This document shows, piece by piece, positions 18,933 to 26,651 of a DNA stretch of 47,098 nt. The number at the start of each line of letters is the position of its first letter. Within the stretch, counting starts at the first letter, position 1. The position numbers and the translations under genes are program-made. The notes beneath the pieces were generated by a model, which saw nothing but the letters and a program-made list of their open reading frames with translations, searched no databases and had not been told where the DNA came from. Source of the stretch: Alphaproteobacteria bacterium (GTDB taxonomy: Bacteria > Pseudomonadota > Alphaproteobacteria > Rhizobiales > Devosiaceae); assembly GCA_018818925.1 (NCBI GenBank), contig JAHJQZ010000008.1:1-47098 (forward strand), in the 5' to 3' direction.

Positions 18933-19185
18933 TGTGAGTCAGTCACCTGGGCCAGACAGACCCGCTGGCCTTTTGCCCTGTCGGCCCGTCCTCCGTCGCG
19001 GCCAGAGGCCGGGCATCCGGTTTCGGCGGCATCCCGAGCCTGTCGTCGCGGCGCGGGCGGGGGCGGGCATGCAAATGCCCAAAAGGAAAGGAGTCGTTCG
19101 AGGAACGGGAAAACCATAGCAGGCGCTGGCAAGCGCGAAAAGGCCGGCGCCCGCGCTCGGTCCGTCCATCCGACACCCGCCGAAC

Positions 19186-19716
19186 TCAATCCGCCGCTCC
19201 CCCCACATGCTGGCGCAGCGCCGCGATCTCGACCTCGGAAATGCCGAGCCAGGTGAGAAAGGCCTGATGCGCTTGTGGCGCATTGGCCTCGAAGGCCTTG
19301 TGCCAGCGCAGCATTTGCGCCTCGTCCATTCCGGCGGCCTCGAGCACGCCGACCCAGGCGTTTTTGTCGAATTCCCTGGTTTTGGCGCCGTCGCTGCCTT
19401 GCGCGATCAGCTCGGCAATGGCGCGTTGTTGGGCGCGCAGCCTTCCGATCTCGGTGTCGAGGGCGCGCATGCGGGCGGTGAGGATGCCGGCCTCTTCGGT
19501 GCGCGGGCCGTCGAGGACGACGGCCATCGCCTGAAGGCTCAGGCCGGCATTGCGGTAGAGCGCGATGTCGGCTAGTCGGGCCTCGGCGTCGGCGTCGTAG
19601 AGCCGGTAGCCGGCCGGGGAGCGCGCCGTCGGGTGCAGCAGGCCGATGCGGTCGTAATAGAGCAGGGTGGCGCGCGACAGGCCGAAGCGCCGGGCCAGTT
19701 GCCTGACGGTCAGCAT
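19186..19716 (-). CDS. MerR-family transcriptional regulator
   Basis: A 176-residue MerR-type regulator. The winged HTH is MLTVRQLARRFGLSRATLLY then YDRIGLLHPTARSPAGYRLY (1-40), followed by a long dimerisation helix with LRAQQRAIAELIAQG. The C-terminal domain (about 115-176) is a helical effector region resembling TipAS-type domains but short. I chose ATG 19716, whose A overlaps the TAA of the MFS gene (TAATG), rather than the frame start at 19734; this implies translational coupling to the transporter. It probably controls its own operon. Confidence 0.85.
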   Translation of the reverse strand: MLTVRQLARRFGLSRATLLYYDRIGLLHPTARSPAGYRLYDADAEARLADIALYRNAGLSLQAMAVVLDGPRTEEAGILTARMRALDTEIGRLRAQQRAIAELIAQGSDGAKTREFDKNAWVGVLEAAGMDEAQMLRWHKAFEANAPQAHQAFLTWLGISEVEIAALRQHVGGAAD

Positions 19717-20954
19717 TACTTGCGCATTCCCCACACTCCCGTCAGCGCCGCCAGGGCCGCGAGCGTCGCAGCGGCGCCGACAAAGTATCTTATCGGCAGA
19801 TCGGCCGGAAGCTCCAGCCGCATCAGCGCATCGAGCATAAGCCCGGACAGCGCCATGCCGATGGGGATCGAGCTGTCGCCCACCGCCTGCGCCGCGCCCA
19901 TGGCGGCGGCACGCTCGGCCTCGGGCGCGACGACCTGCAATTCAGTCATCAGCGTGACAATGATGATGCCGATGCCGGCGCCGATGCCGCCGAGTGCCAG
20001 GGCGGCGACGGGCACCGACGGCACCACGGCCAGCGAGCCGAACACCAGGGCGACGGCAAAGGCGAAGAGCGCGGCGCGGCCGAGCCGGTTGCGCGCCGGC
20101 TTCATCAGCCCGACGACGACGAAGCCGATGAGGATGCCGATCGAAAGCGCCGCCATCAACGGGCCGAACCAGGCCGGATCGAGTCCGAGCACGCGCTCGA
20201 CGTAATAAGGCAGGGTGATCGGCAGGCTGGCAAAGCACAGGTGGAAGGCGGCGATCATCACGAGCAGCGCGCGCGTCCGCCTGACGCTGAGCAGCGCCCG
20301 TGTCGTCGCCAGCGTCTCGGTCCATAGGGCGCGAATGCGCAATGGCGCCGGCTGGCGGATTTCGGTTTTGTCGGCCGGCAGGCGGATCCAGCTTTCCGAC
20401 AGCGCCGACAGGGCGAAGGAAACGGCGTTGACGGCGATGGTGCCGGCAAAGCCGATCGTTGCGAACAAGAGGCCGCCGAGGCCCTGGCCGATGGCGCCGC
20501 CGCCGGTCTGGCTGAAGCGGAACACGGCGTTGGCGCGTTCGAGCCGGCTCTCGGGCACCAGCGTCGGGATCAACGCGTTAACCGCCGGTCCGAACGTCGC
20601 TCCGGAAAGGCCGAGCACCAGATTGCCGAGGCAGAGCGCCGCGATGACCACGGCGGGGTCGGATTGGGAGAGGAAGGCGACCAGAACGACGCCGACGATG
20701 CCGGCACTGATCAGGTCCGAACCGATGATCACGCGCAGCCGTCCGAGCCGGTCGGCCAGCGCGCCGCCGAACGGCGCCAGCAGCGTCGCCGGCAGGGTCG
20801 AGAACAGCATGGCCAGCCCCATCAGGGCCGCCGAATCACTGACCTGCTTGATCCACAAGAGCATGGCGACGTCGAAGACGCGGCTGCCGATGGAGGTGAC
20901 GAACTGGCCCTGGGCCAGTAGGACGAGATTTTTGAACGACGGCGAATGGTTCAC
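19716..20954 (-). CDS. MFS efflux transporter (EntS/macrolide-efflux-like)
   Basis: A 412-residue major facilitator with about 12 membrane helices. The MFS motif A-like loop reads GGALADRLGRLRVI between helices 2 and 3. The closest type is the EntS/MefA-like DHA3 exporter family, for drugs or siderophores; the substrate is unknown. It is the first gene of a two-gene operon with a MerR regulator, a layout typical of drug-inducible efflux. The promoter is probably the 19-bp-spaced element at 20988-21018. Confidence 0.82.
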   Translation of the reverse strand: MNHSPSFKNLVLLAQGQFVTSIGSRVFDVAMLLWIKQVSDSAALMGLAMLFSTLPATLLAPFGGALADRLGRLRVIIGSDLISAGIVGVVLVAFLSQSDPAVVIAALCLGNLVLGLSGATFGPAVNALIPTLVPESRLERANAVFRFSQTGGGAIGQGLGGLLFATIGFAGTIAVNAVSFALSALSESWIRLPADKTEIRQPAPLRIRALWTETLATTRALLSVRRTRALLVMIAAFHLCFASLPITLPYYVERVLGLDPAWFGPLMAALSIGILIGFVVVGLMKPARNRLGRAALFAFAVALVFGSLAVVPSVPVAALALGGIGAGIGIIIVTLMTELQVVAPEAERAAAMGAAQAVGDSSIPIGMALSGLMLDALMRLELPADLPIRYFVGAAATLAALAALTGVWGMRK

Positions 20955-20987
20955 GGTTTTGCCCTGCCAGTTGGATGAGAGGAGGCG

Positions 20988-21018
20988 GGGCTAGACTGTG
21001 AAGCCGTAGACAGGTCAA
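20988..21018 (-). promoter_or_regulatory. Candidate MerR-type promoter with 19-bp spacer
   Basis: On the minus strand TTGACC (21018-21013) is followed after exactly 19 bases by TAGCCC (20993-20988), 34 bases before the ATG of the MFS gene. The spacer carries the dyad CTGT/ACAG. Overlong 19-20-bp spacers with an internal dyad are the hallmark of MerR-controlled promoters. The -10 match is poor, so this is a moderate call. Confidence 0.4.
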
Positions 21019-21170
21019 GAGGGGGAGGGGCGGCTCGCGCCTTGTCTGGAGTTGCGACGCGTTCGGTATGATGCTCCCTTAATCGGGTGTCCGTTCCAGA
21101 CGCTTGTCTGTCGCCTTTTCCGGGATGGGAATCGTCGCTATTGTTCCGGCGCAATCCCGGGGAGGCGCCG

Positions 21171-21854
21171 ATGGACTGGTTTCAGCCCATGGATATCTAC
21201 TGCGAACGGCTTGGCCCGGAGTTCTGGGCCGAGCCGCTCAACGCATGGTCGAACGGCTCATTTCTGGTCGCGGCGGCGGTGGCGTTCTACTTCGCCTGGC
21301 GCGCGGGCCGCATCGGGCCGGCCAATCTCGGTCTGATCGCGCTGGCGGCCCTGGTCGGGATCGGTTCATTTCTGTTCCACACCTTCGCCAACCGCTGGAG
21401 CGACATCGCCGATATCGTTCCGATCTGGACCTTTGTCTTTGTCTATGTGCTCGTGGCGATGCATGACTTTTTCGCCATGCCATGGCTTCGCGTCGCGCGG
21501 ATCGGGGTCATCATCGCCGTGGTTGCCGGCCTGGTGTTCTGGCTGATGCCCGCGGGCACGGACAATAATGAAACCCTGCTGAATGGGTCCGAACAATATA
21601 TTCCGGCGGTGATCGGCTTGATCGCCTTGGCTGTTCTGCTGGGGCGGCAACGCCACGCCGCCGCACCCTATGTCTGGGCCGGCACCGGCGTCTTCGCGCT
21701 GTCGCTCGTCTTCCGAACGCTCGACCAAACCCTGTGTTCCTCACTGCCCATGGGGACCCATTTCGGCTGGCACCTGTGCAATGGGCTCCTGCTCGGTCTG
21801 TTGCTCGTCGCCCTCGTCCGGCACGGGGAGGAAAGGCCGAAGGCGGCTTTGTAG
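21171..21854 (+). CDS. Ceramidase-family (alkaline ceramidase-like) membrane protein
   Basis: A 227-residue protein with about seven membrane helices, matching the alkaline ceramidase/CREST hydrolase layout: DIYCERLGPEFWAEPLNAWS (8-27), SFLFHTFANRWSDIAD (66-81) with likely zinc ligand His70 and Asp78, and GTHFGWHLCNG (195-205) with His197 and His201. In eukaryotes this family cleaves ceramide; bacterial members are common and largely untested. I chose ATG 21171, which has GGGGAGG eight bases upstream, over the longer open frame. It converges on the aldo/keto reductase gene. Confidence 0.8.
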   Translation: MDWFQPMDIYCERLGPEFWAEPLNAWSNGSFLVAAAVAFYFAWRAGRIGPANLGLIALAALVGIGSFLFHTFANRWSDIADIVPIWTFVFVYVLVAMHDFFAMPWLRVARIGVIIAVVAGLVFWLMPAGTDNNETLLNGSEQYIPAVIGLIALAVLLGRQRHAAAPYVWAGTGVFALSLVFRTLDQTLCSSLPMGTHFGWHLCNGLLLGLLLVALVRHGEERPKAAL

Positions 21855-21861
21855 CCTTCGG
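21837..21861. terminator. Possible bidirectional hairpin between convergent genes
   Basis: CCGAAGGC (21837-21844) pairs with GCCTTCGG (21854-21861) across the end of the ceramidase-like gene, just before the convergent aldo/keto reductase stop at 21864. The stem is good but there is no T tract, so termination activity is uncertain. Confidence 0.35.
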
Positions 21862-21863
21862 AA

Positions 21864-22841
21864 CTAAATCCCCCCGCGCACCAGCGGGCGCACCTCGTTG
21901 CGGTAGAAGGCCGACAGGGCCGCGTGGCGTTCGGGGCCGAGCGGCGGCAGGTTGGCGGCGCCGACATTCTGGGCGAGCTGATAGGGCTTGGTGACGCCGG
22001 CGATGATGGTCGAGACCTGTTCGTGGTCGAGAATCCACCTGAGCGCCGATTCGGCCAGCGGCTGGTCGTCCGGCAGCATCCGTTTGGCCTTGTCGGCGAG
22101 GCGGACGCCTTCGGCGAAGGGCAGGCCGGCGAAAGTCTCGCCGACATTGAAGGCCTGGCCGTCGCGGTTGTAGTGGCGATGGTCTTCCTTGGCGAATACG
22201 TGGTCGGCGGAGAACTTGCCGGACAAAAGCCCGCTGGCCAGGGGCAGACGGACGATGATGCCGACATCGGCCTCGGCGGCGAGCGGCAGTAGCTTTTCGA
22301 CCGCGTCCTGGCGGAAGATGTTGAAGATGATCTGCAGGGTCGACAGGCCGGTATGGCCGAGGCAGAGCAGGCCTTCCTCGACGGTTTCGACACTGGCGCC
22401 CCAATGGGCGACGAGGCCGTCGCGCTTGAACTCGTCCATCCAGTCGAAGACGGCGCCGTCGGCCAGAAGGGCGCGCGGCACGCAATGAAGCTGGGCAAGA
22501 TCGAGCCGCGCGACGCCGAGCCGGGTGGCCGAGCCCTCGAGGCTGCGGCGCATGCCGGCCTTGGTGTATTTGTCGGGGAACAGCTCGCCGGAGCGCCCGA
22601 CCTTGGTCGCCACATGCAGGCCCCTGGGCTTGTGCCTGGCCGCGCCGATGCGGCTTTCGCTCAGGCCGGCGCCGTAGACATCGGCGGTGTCCCAGAAGGT
22701 GACGCCGAATCCGGTTGCCGTCTTGAGGATTTCCGTTGAATCCGCGTCGGTGACTTCGCCGAAGTCCCCACCGAGCTGCCAGCATCCGAGGCCGATTTCC
22801 GATACCTGATAATCGGTCTTTCCGAGACGGCGCGTGCGCAT
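21864..22841 (-). CDS. Aldo/keto reductase
   Basis: A 325-residue TIM-barrel NADPH-dependent oxidoreductase. The catalytic tetrad is visible: Asp51 and Tyr56 in FWDTADVYGAG, Lys80 in VATKVGRSG and His119 in LAQLHCVP. Substrate is not predictable; the family reduces aldehydes and ketones. I chose ATG 22841, preceded by AAGGAGG, because the longer frame would run into tRNA-Arg. The start lies about 20 bases after the tRNA 3' end on the same strand, so read-through from the tRNA promoter is possible. Confidence 0.85.
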   Translation of the reverse strand: MRTRRLGKTDYQVSEIGLGCWQLGGDFGEVTDADSTEILKTATGFGVTFWDTADVYGAGLSESRIGAARHKPRGLHVATKVGRSGELFPDKYTKAGMRRSLEGSATRLGVARLDLAQLHCVPRALLADGAVFDWMDEFKRDGLVAHWGASVETVEEGLLCLGHTGLSTLQIIFNIFRQDAVEKLLPLAAEADVGIIVRLPLASGLLSGKFSADHVFAKEDHRHYNRDGQAFNVGETFAGLPFAEGVRLADKAKRMLPDDQPLAESALRWILDHEQVSTIIAGVTKPYQLAQNVGAANLPPLGPERHAALSAFYRNEVRPLVRGGI

Positions 22842-22861
22842 TTTACCCTCCTTGCGATCAC

Positions 22862-22938
22862 TGGCGACCCCGGCAGGACTCGAACCTGCGACCAATAGCT
22901 TAGAAGGCTACTGCTCTGTCCAGCTGAGCTACGGGGCC
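22862..22938 (-). tRNA. tRNA-Arg (TCT)
   Basis: Minus strand, 77 nt including encoded CCA. The acceptor GGCCCCG pairs with CGGGGTC (one G-U), discriminator G. The D arm contains GCTCAGCTGGACAGAGC. The anticodon loop CTTCTAA gives anticodon TCT (codon AGA). The T arm is GCAGG-TTCGAGT-CCTGC. Confidence 0.94.
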
Positions 22939-23284
22939 GGCTCGTTTCCCATAGCCGATGATGATGGCTTTGTCAGTGCGTGAGGTCAAAAACCGCACCG
23001 TCCGGCGCGCCGGAAAGGCGATGCCCGCCGGGCTTTCGGCGGCTTGTGCCGGCCGGGGTGCGCCCTTGCGCCGCGCGGCATAGGGTCAAGGCGCGGCCGC
23101 CAGGTCCGGCCGGACCGGCTCGGCCTTGCCGTTGCGGAGTCGGCCTGGCCGGTGTTTTGCCGGCCAATATCTTGAAAAACAGGTTCTATTCGCTGTCCAA
23201 AACGGATTTGCGTTTTTTCTGAGTTACGTATGTCATACTGCCTGAATCCACCTTGACAGCGCCGCGTCAAGTGACTGAAACTCA
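22939..23284. promoter_or_regulatory. Upstream region of the sugar ABC operon and of tRNA-Arg
   Basis: No gene seen. The first 200 bases are very GC-rich and full of GGCCGG-type short palindromes. From about 23165 it turns AT-richer. TTGACA at 23253-23258 is a perfect -35 hexamer but has no convincing -10 at 17 bases, so the exact promoter is unclear. The tRNA-Arg promoter must lie just right of 22938 on the minus strand; no clear hexamers were picked. Confidence 0.4.
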
Positions 23285-23298
23285 TGCAATCGATTGCA
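23285..23298. promoter_or_regulatory. LacI-type operator 1 of the sugar ABC operon
   Basis: Perfect 14-bp palindrome TGCAATCGATTGCA with a central CG step, the form expected for LacI/GalR-family operators. It lies 133 bases before the binding-protein start. A near-copy follows 35 bases downstream, centre to centre. Confidence 0.7.
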
Positions 23299-23319
23299 GG
23301 ACGCCTTGTCAAAAGGCTT

Positions 23320-23333
23320 TGTAATCGATTACA
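23320..23333. promoter_or_regulatory. LacI-type operator 2 of the sugar ABC operon
   Basis: Perfect 14-bp palindrome TGTAATCGATTACA, sharing the AATCGATT core with operator 1. The pair lies 98-146 bases upstream of the start codon, which fits repression by a dimer bound at each site or by a tetramer. No LacI-family gene lies in the window. Confidence 0.75.
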
Positions 23334-23430
23334 CGCTTTCGAAGGCACCTCGACGACGCCACGAGCGCTGAGGTGCCGGACGATTCGGCCGCAACAATCC
23401 CTGTTACGGCAGATGCTTGGGAGGAATACC

Positions 23431-24669
23431 ATGAAGAAAACTTTGGTTGCCGCGCTTGCGGCAACGCTGATGTCGGGCACCGCTTCGTACGCCGTCGACC
23501 TGGAAGTCACCCACTGGTGGGTGTCTGCCGGTGAATCCGCGTCCATTGCCGAATTCGCCCGCATCTTCGAAGAGAAGACCGGTAACAACTGGGTCGACAG
23601 CGCGCTGTCCGGCTCGGGCACCGGTGCCAATCCGGTCATCATCAGCCGCATTATCGGCGGCAACCCGCCCGGCGCCACCCAGATGAACACCGGCCGCGAC
23701 GCCGAGGAACTCATCCAGGCCGGCCTGATGCGCGACCTGACCCCGATCGCCGAAGAGCTCGGCATCTGGGACTTCTACGCCGACAAGTCCCTGCTCGATC
23801 CGTGCACCTATGACGGCAAGATCTACTGCTTCCCGATCAATATCCACTCCTGGGACTGGCTGTGGCTCTCCACGGCTGCCTACGAAAAGATCGGCGAGCC
23901 CGTTCCGACCAACTGGAACGAATATGTCGCGTCCTTCCCGAAGCTGGCTGAAGCCGGCATTATCGAGTTCGGTCTTGCTTCCGGTTGGCCGATCGCCGGC
24001 GTTCCGGGTGTGCTCCAGGCCCATGTCGGTGGCGCGGATCTGGTCAATGCGATCATGCGCGAAAAGAGCGTCGACGCCGTGCGCGGCGAAGACTTCCGCC
24101 GGTTTGCCCAGGCCCTCGATGACCTGCGCTCCGTGATCAACCCCGACGAGATGGTTCCGCAATTCGCCGATGTTGGCGTCCAGCTCGTCAAGGGCGAAGC
24201 CGCCGGCAATATCCACGGCGACTGGCTGCAGGGCGACCTTCAGGTCCTCGGCGGCGTGCCCGGCGAAAACTACGAGTGCCTGCCGGCGCTCGGCCTCGGC
24301 ACCCAGCTTTCGGGTGGCGGCGACTCCTTCTTCTTCCCGAAGCTGCCCGAGGGTACCGATCAGGCTGTGATCGACGCTCAGACCGAACTGGCCAAGATCG
24401 TGATCTCGCCTGAAGCCCAGCTCGCCTTCAACCTGAAGAAGGGTTCGATGCCGATCCGTACCGACATCGACCTCTCCAAGGCCAATCCGTGCATGCAGAA
24501 GGCCCTTGCCCTTCTGGACAACGGCCTGCTGCCGACGGGCGACCTCAACCTGTCGAGCGACACCCAGGCCCAGATGCAGGACCTCTCCATCGAGTTCATC
24601 AACGACAAGTCGATCACGATGGACGACTACATCAACCGGTATGCTGACATTCTGGCCAGCGCCGAGTAG
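23431..24669 (+). CDS. Sugar ABC transporter substrate-binding protein
   Basis: A 412-residue cluster-1 (family 1) extracellular binding protein. The signal peptide MKKTLVAALAATLMSGTASY ends near residue 21 before VDLEVTHWW. VTHWWVSAGESASIAEFARI and the later INIHSWDWLWLSTAAYEKIG segment match the glucose/mannose-type (GtsA-like) subgroup. It binds a sugar in the periplasm and delivers it to the two permeases downstream. ATG 23431 has GGGAGGA seven bases upstream; the longer open frame is not used. First gene of the operon, followed by two hairpins. Confidence 0.9.
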   Translation: MKKTLVAALAATLMSGTASYAVDLEVTHWWVSAGESASIAEFARIFEEKTGNNWVDSALSGSGTGANPVIISRIIGGNPPGATQMNTGRDAEELIQAGLMRDLTPIAEELGIWDFYADKSLLDPCTYDGKIYCFPINIHSWDWLWLSTAAYEKIGEPVPTNWNEYVASFPKLAEAGIIEFGLASGWPIAGVPGVLQAHVGGADLVNAIMREKSVDAVRGEDFRRFAQALDDLRSVINPDEMVPQFADVGVQLVKGEAAGNIHGDWLQGDLQVLGGVPGENYECLPALGLGTQLSGGGDSFFFPKLPEGTDQAVIDAQTELAKIVISPEAQLAFNLKKGSMPIRTDIDLSKANPCMQKALALLDNGLLPTGDLNLSSDTQAQMQDLSIEFINDKSITMDDYINRYADILASAE

Positions 24670-24678
24670 TGTGAGCTT

Positions 24679-24705
24679 CCAGGACGGGCCATGTGCCCGT
24701 CCTGG
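24679..24705 (+). terminator. Intercistronic hairpin 1 after the binding-protein gene
   Basis: CCAGGACGGGC and GCCCGTCCTGG form a perfect 11-bp stem with a five-base loop nine bases after the stop codon. There is no T tract. Such hairpins protect the binding-protein mRNA and lower downstream expression; full termination is unlikely because the permeases must be read. Confidence 0.6.
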
Positions 24706-24725
24706 TTGTCCTCGAGAAATCGAAA

Positions 24726-24752
24726 TGGCCGGCTTGCTGTTCAGGCCGGCCA
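24726..24752 (+). other. Intercistronic hairpin 2 before the first permease gene
   Basis: TGGCCGGC and GCCGGCCA pair over an 11-base loop, 27 bases before the permease start. With hairpin 1 it makes a tandem structured spacer in the operon mRNA. Confidence 0.55.
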
Positions 24753-24779
24753 AATCGTAAGACGGTATGGAGACCACTT

Positions 24780-25715
24780 ATGGCCAACGTTGTGGTGGCG
24801 CGTCGTGCGCCGGCCAAAGGCGTTCTGGGCTGGCTGCAGAAATACGTTTTCCGCAATATTTCCGCCAAGATCGCCGCCCTGCCGATGATCCTGACCGTTC
24901 TGGTCGTTTTCGTGGGCGGCATGCTGTGGACGGTTTTTTTCTCGTTCACCAGTTCCAAGATGCTGCCGAACACCAATTTCGTTGGCCTCGACCAATATGT
25001 GCGGCTGTTCAAGACATCGAGATGGAATGTCTCGGTCGAGAACCTCCTGGTTTACGGTTCCTTTTCGCTGGTTTTCACGATGGTCATCGGCTTCGTGCTC
25101 GCGGTGCTCATCGACCAGAAGATCCGCTTCGAAAGCGTGTTCCGTACCATCATGCTCTATCCCTTTGCCCTGTCATTCATCGTGACCGGGCTCGTGTGGC
25201 AGTGGATCATGTATCCCGAGCTCGGATTGCAGAAGGCGATACGCAATCTCGGCTGGGAGAGTTTTACGTTCGACTGGATCACCAATAGCGAAATGGTGAT
25301 CTACGCGCTGCTGATTGCCGGCCTCTGGCAGGGCACGGGCTTTGTCATGGTCCTGATGCTGGCTGGGCTCAGAGGCGTCGACCAGGAAATCTGGAAGGCG
25401 GCACGGGTCGACGGCATTCCGACCTGGCGTTCCTACATCTTCATCGTCCTGCCGATGATGCGCGGCGTCATCGTCACCGCCGTGGTGATTGTCGGCTCCG
25501 GCATCGTGCGCCTCTATGACCTTGTCGTCGCCCTCACCAAGGGCGGGCCCGGCATCTCCTCGCAGGTGCCGGCCACCTATGTCTACGACTACATGTTCAT
25601 GGCCAACAACATCGGGCAGGGCCTGGCCGCATCGACCATGATGCTGGTAACCGTGCTCATCATCATCATCCCCTGGGCCTATCTTGAATTCGGCGGAAAG
25701 AGGCGCGCGCAATGA
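24780..25715 (+). CDS. Sugar ABC transporter permease, MalF type
   Basis: A 311-residue inner-membrane permease with about six helices after a basic N-terminus. The cytoplasmic EAA loop that docks on the ATPase reads EIWKAARVDGIPTWRS followed by IVLP. ATG 24780 gives MANVVVARRAPAKG and has GGAGA upstream; the frame is open further back but that part overlaps the hairpins. Its stop overlaps the start of the next permease gene (ATGA). Confidence 0.9.
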   Translation: MANVVVARRAPAKGVLGWLQKYVFRNISAKIAALPMILTVLVVFVGGMLWTVFFSFTSSKMLPNTNFVGLDQYVRLFKTSRWNVSVENLLVYGSFSLVFTMVIGFVLAVLIDQKIRFESVFRTIMLYPFALSFIVTGLVWQWIMYPELGLQKAIRNLGWESFTFDWITNSEMVIYALLIAGLWQGTGFVMVLMLAGLRGVDQEIWKAARVDGIPTWRSYIFIVLPMMRGVIVTAVVIVGSGIVRLYDLVVALTKGGPGISSQVPATYVYDYMFMANNIGQGLAASTMMLVTVLIIIIPWAYLEFGGKRRAQ

Positions 25716-26644
25716 CCGACACCGTTGCTGCATCGAGCACATTGCCGGATCGCGCCGGCACGACAGCGTCACCGCGCGGCCCCAAGCCGAAACCGTGGTT
25801 CACGACGCCGCGCGTCATCATGTATTCCATCCTGACGGTTGCGTGCCTTTTCTACCTGTTTCCGCTCTACGTCATGATCACGACATCGCTGAAGCCGATG
25901 CCGGAGATCCGCTTCGGCAGCATCTTCGCGCTGCCGATCGAGCCGAGTTTCGATGCCTGGGTCAAGGCTTGGACCGGCGCCTGCACCGGCCTCAGGTGCG
26001 AGGGGCTGAGCCCCGGCTTCTGGAACTCGGTCAAGATCACCATTCCGAGCGTCATCGCCTCCATCCTGATCGCCTCTGTCAACGGCTATGCCCTGGTGAA
26101 CTGGAAGTTCCGCGGATCGGAGATCTTCTTCACCGTGCTGATCTTTGGCTCGTTCATTCCCTACCAGGTGCTGCTCTACCCGCTGGTGATGCTCACCTCG
26201 CAGATGAAGATCTTCGGCTCGCTTTGGGCTATCATCCTCATCCACACGATCTTCGGCATGCCGATCCTGACGCTTTTGTTCCGCAACTACTTCGCTTCGC
26301 TGCCCGAAGAGCTGTTCAAGGCGGCGCGCGTCGACGGAGCCGGATTCTGGCGCATCTATTTCGAGGTCATGCTGCCCATGTCCCTGCCGATTTTCGTGGT
26401 GGCGTTGATCCTTCAGATCACGGGCATCTGGAATGACTTCCTGTTCGGCGTCGTCTTCGCCGGCTTCCAGAACAACCCGATGACCGTGCAGCTCAACAAC
26501 ATCGTCAATTCGGCGCAGGGCAGCCCTGAATACAATGTCAACATGGCCGCAACGATCCTGACGGGCCTGGTGCCGCTCATCGTCTATTTCGTGTCCGGCC
26601 CGCTCTTCGTGCGTGGTGTCGCCGCGGGCGCAGTGAAAGGCTAG
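25712..26644 (+). CDS. Sugar ABC transporter permease, MalG type
   Basis: A 310-residue partner permease with about six helices. The polar N-terminal 30 residues are followed by the first helix (VIMYSILTVACLFYLF) and the EAA loop ELFKAARVDGAGFWRIYF, then VMLP. The start overlaps the previous stop by four bases, so synthesis is coupled and the two form a heterodimeric channel. Confidence 0.9.
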   Translation: MTDTVAASSTLPDRAGTTASPRGPKPKPWFTTPRVIMYSILTVACLFYLFPLYVMITTSLKPMPEIRFGSIFALPIEPSFDAWVKAWTGACTGLRCEGLSPGFWNSVKITIPSVIASILIASVNGYALVNWKFRGSEIFFTVLIFGSFIPYQVLLYPLVMLTSQMKIFGSLWAIILIHTIFGMPILTLLFRNYFASLPEELFKAARVDGAGFWRIYFEVMLPMSLPIFVVALILQITGIWNDFLFGVVFAGFQNNPMTVQLNNIVNSAQGSPEYNVNMAATILTGLVPLIVYFVSGPLFVRGVAAGAVKG

Positions 26645-26651
26645 TTTCTTC

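Noticed and set aside
22862-22938. tRNA-Arg as an integration site for a mobile island
   Set aside because: No integrase, no direct repeat of the tRNA 3' end nearby, and the flanking genes look chromosomal. The same holds for tRNA-Glu and tRNA-Pro.
23253-23281. A complete sigma-70 promoter built on TTGACA at 23253
   Set aside because: The -10 position 17 bases on reads TGAAAC, a poor match, so only the -35 hexamer is noted.
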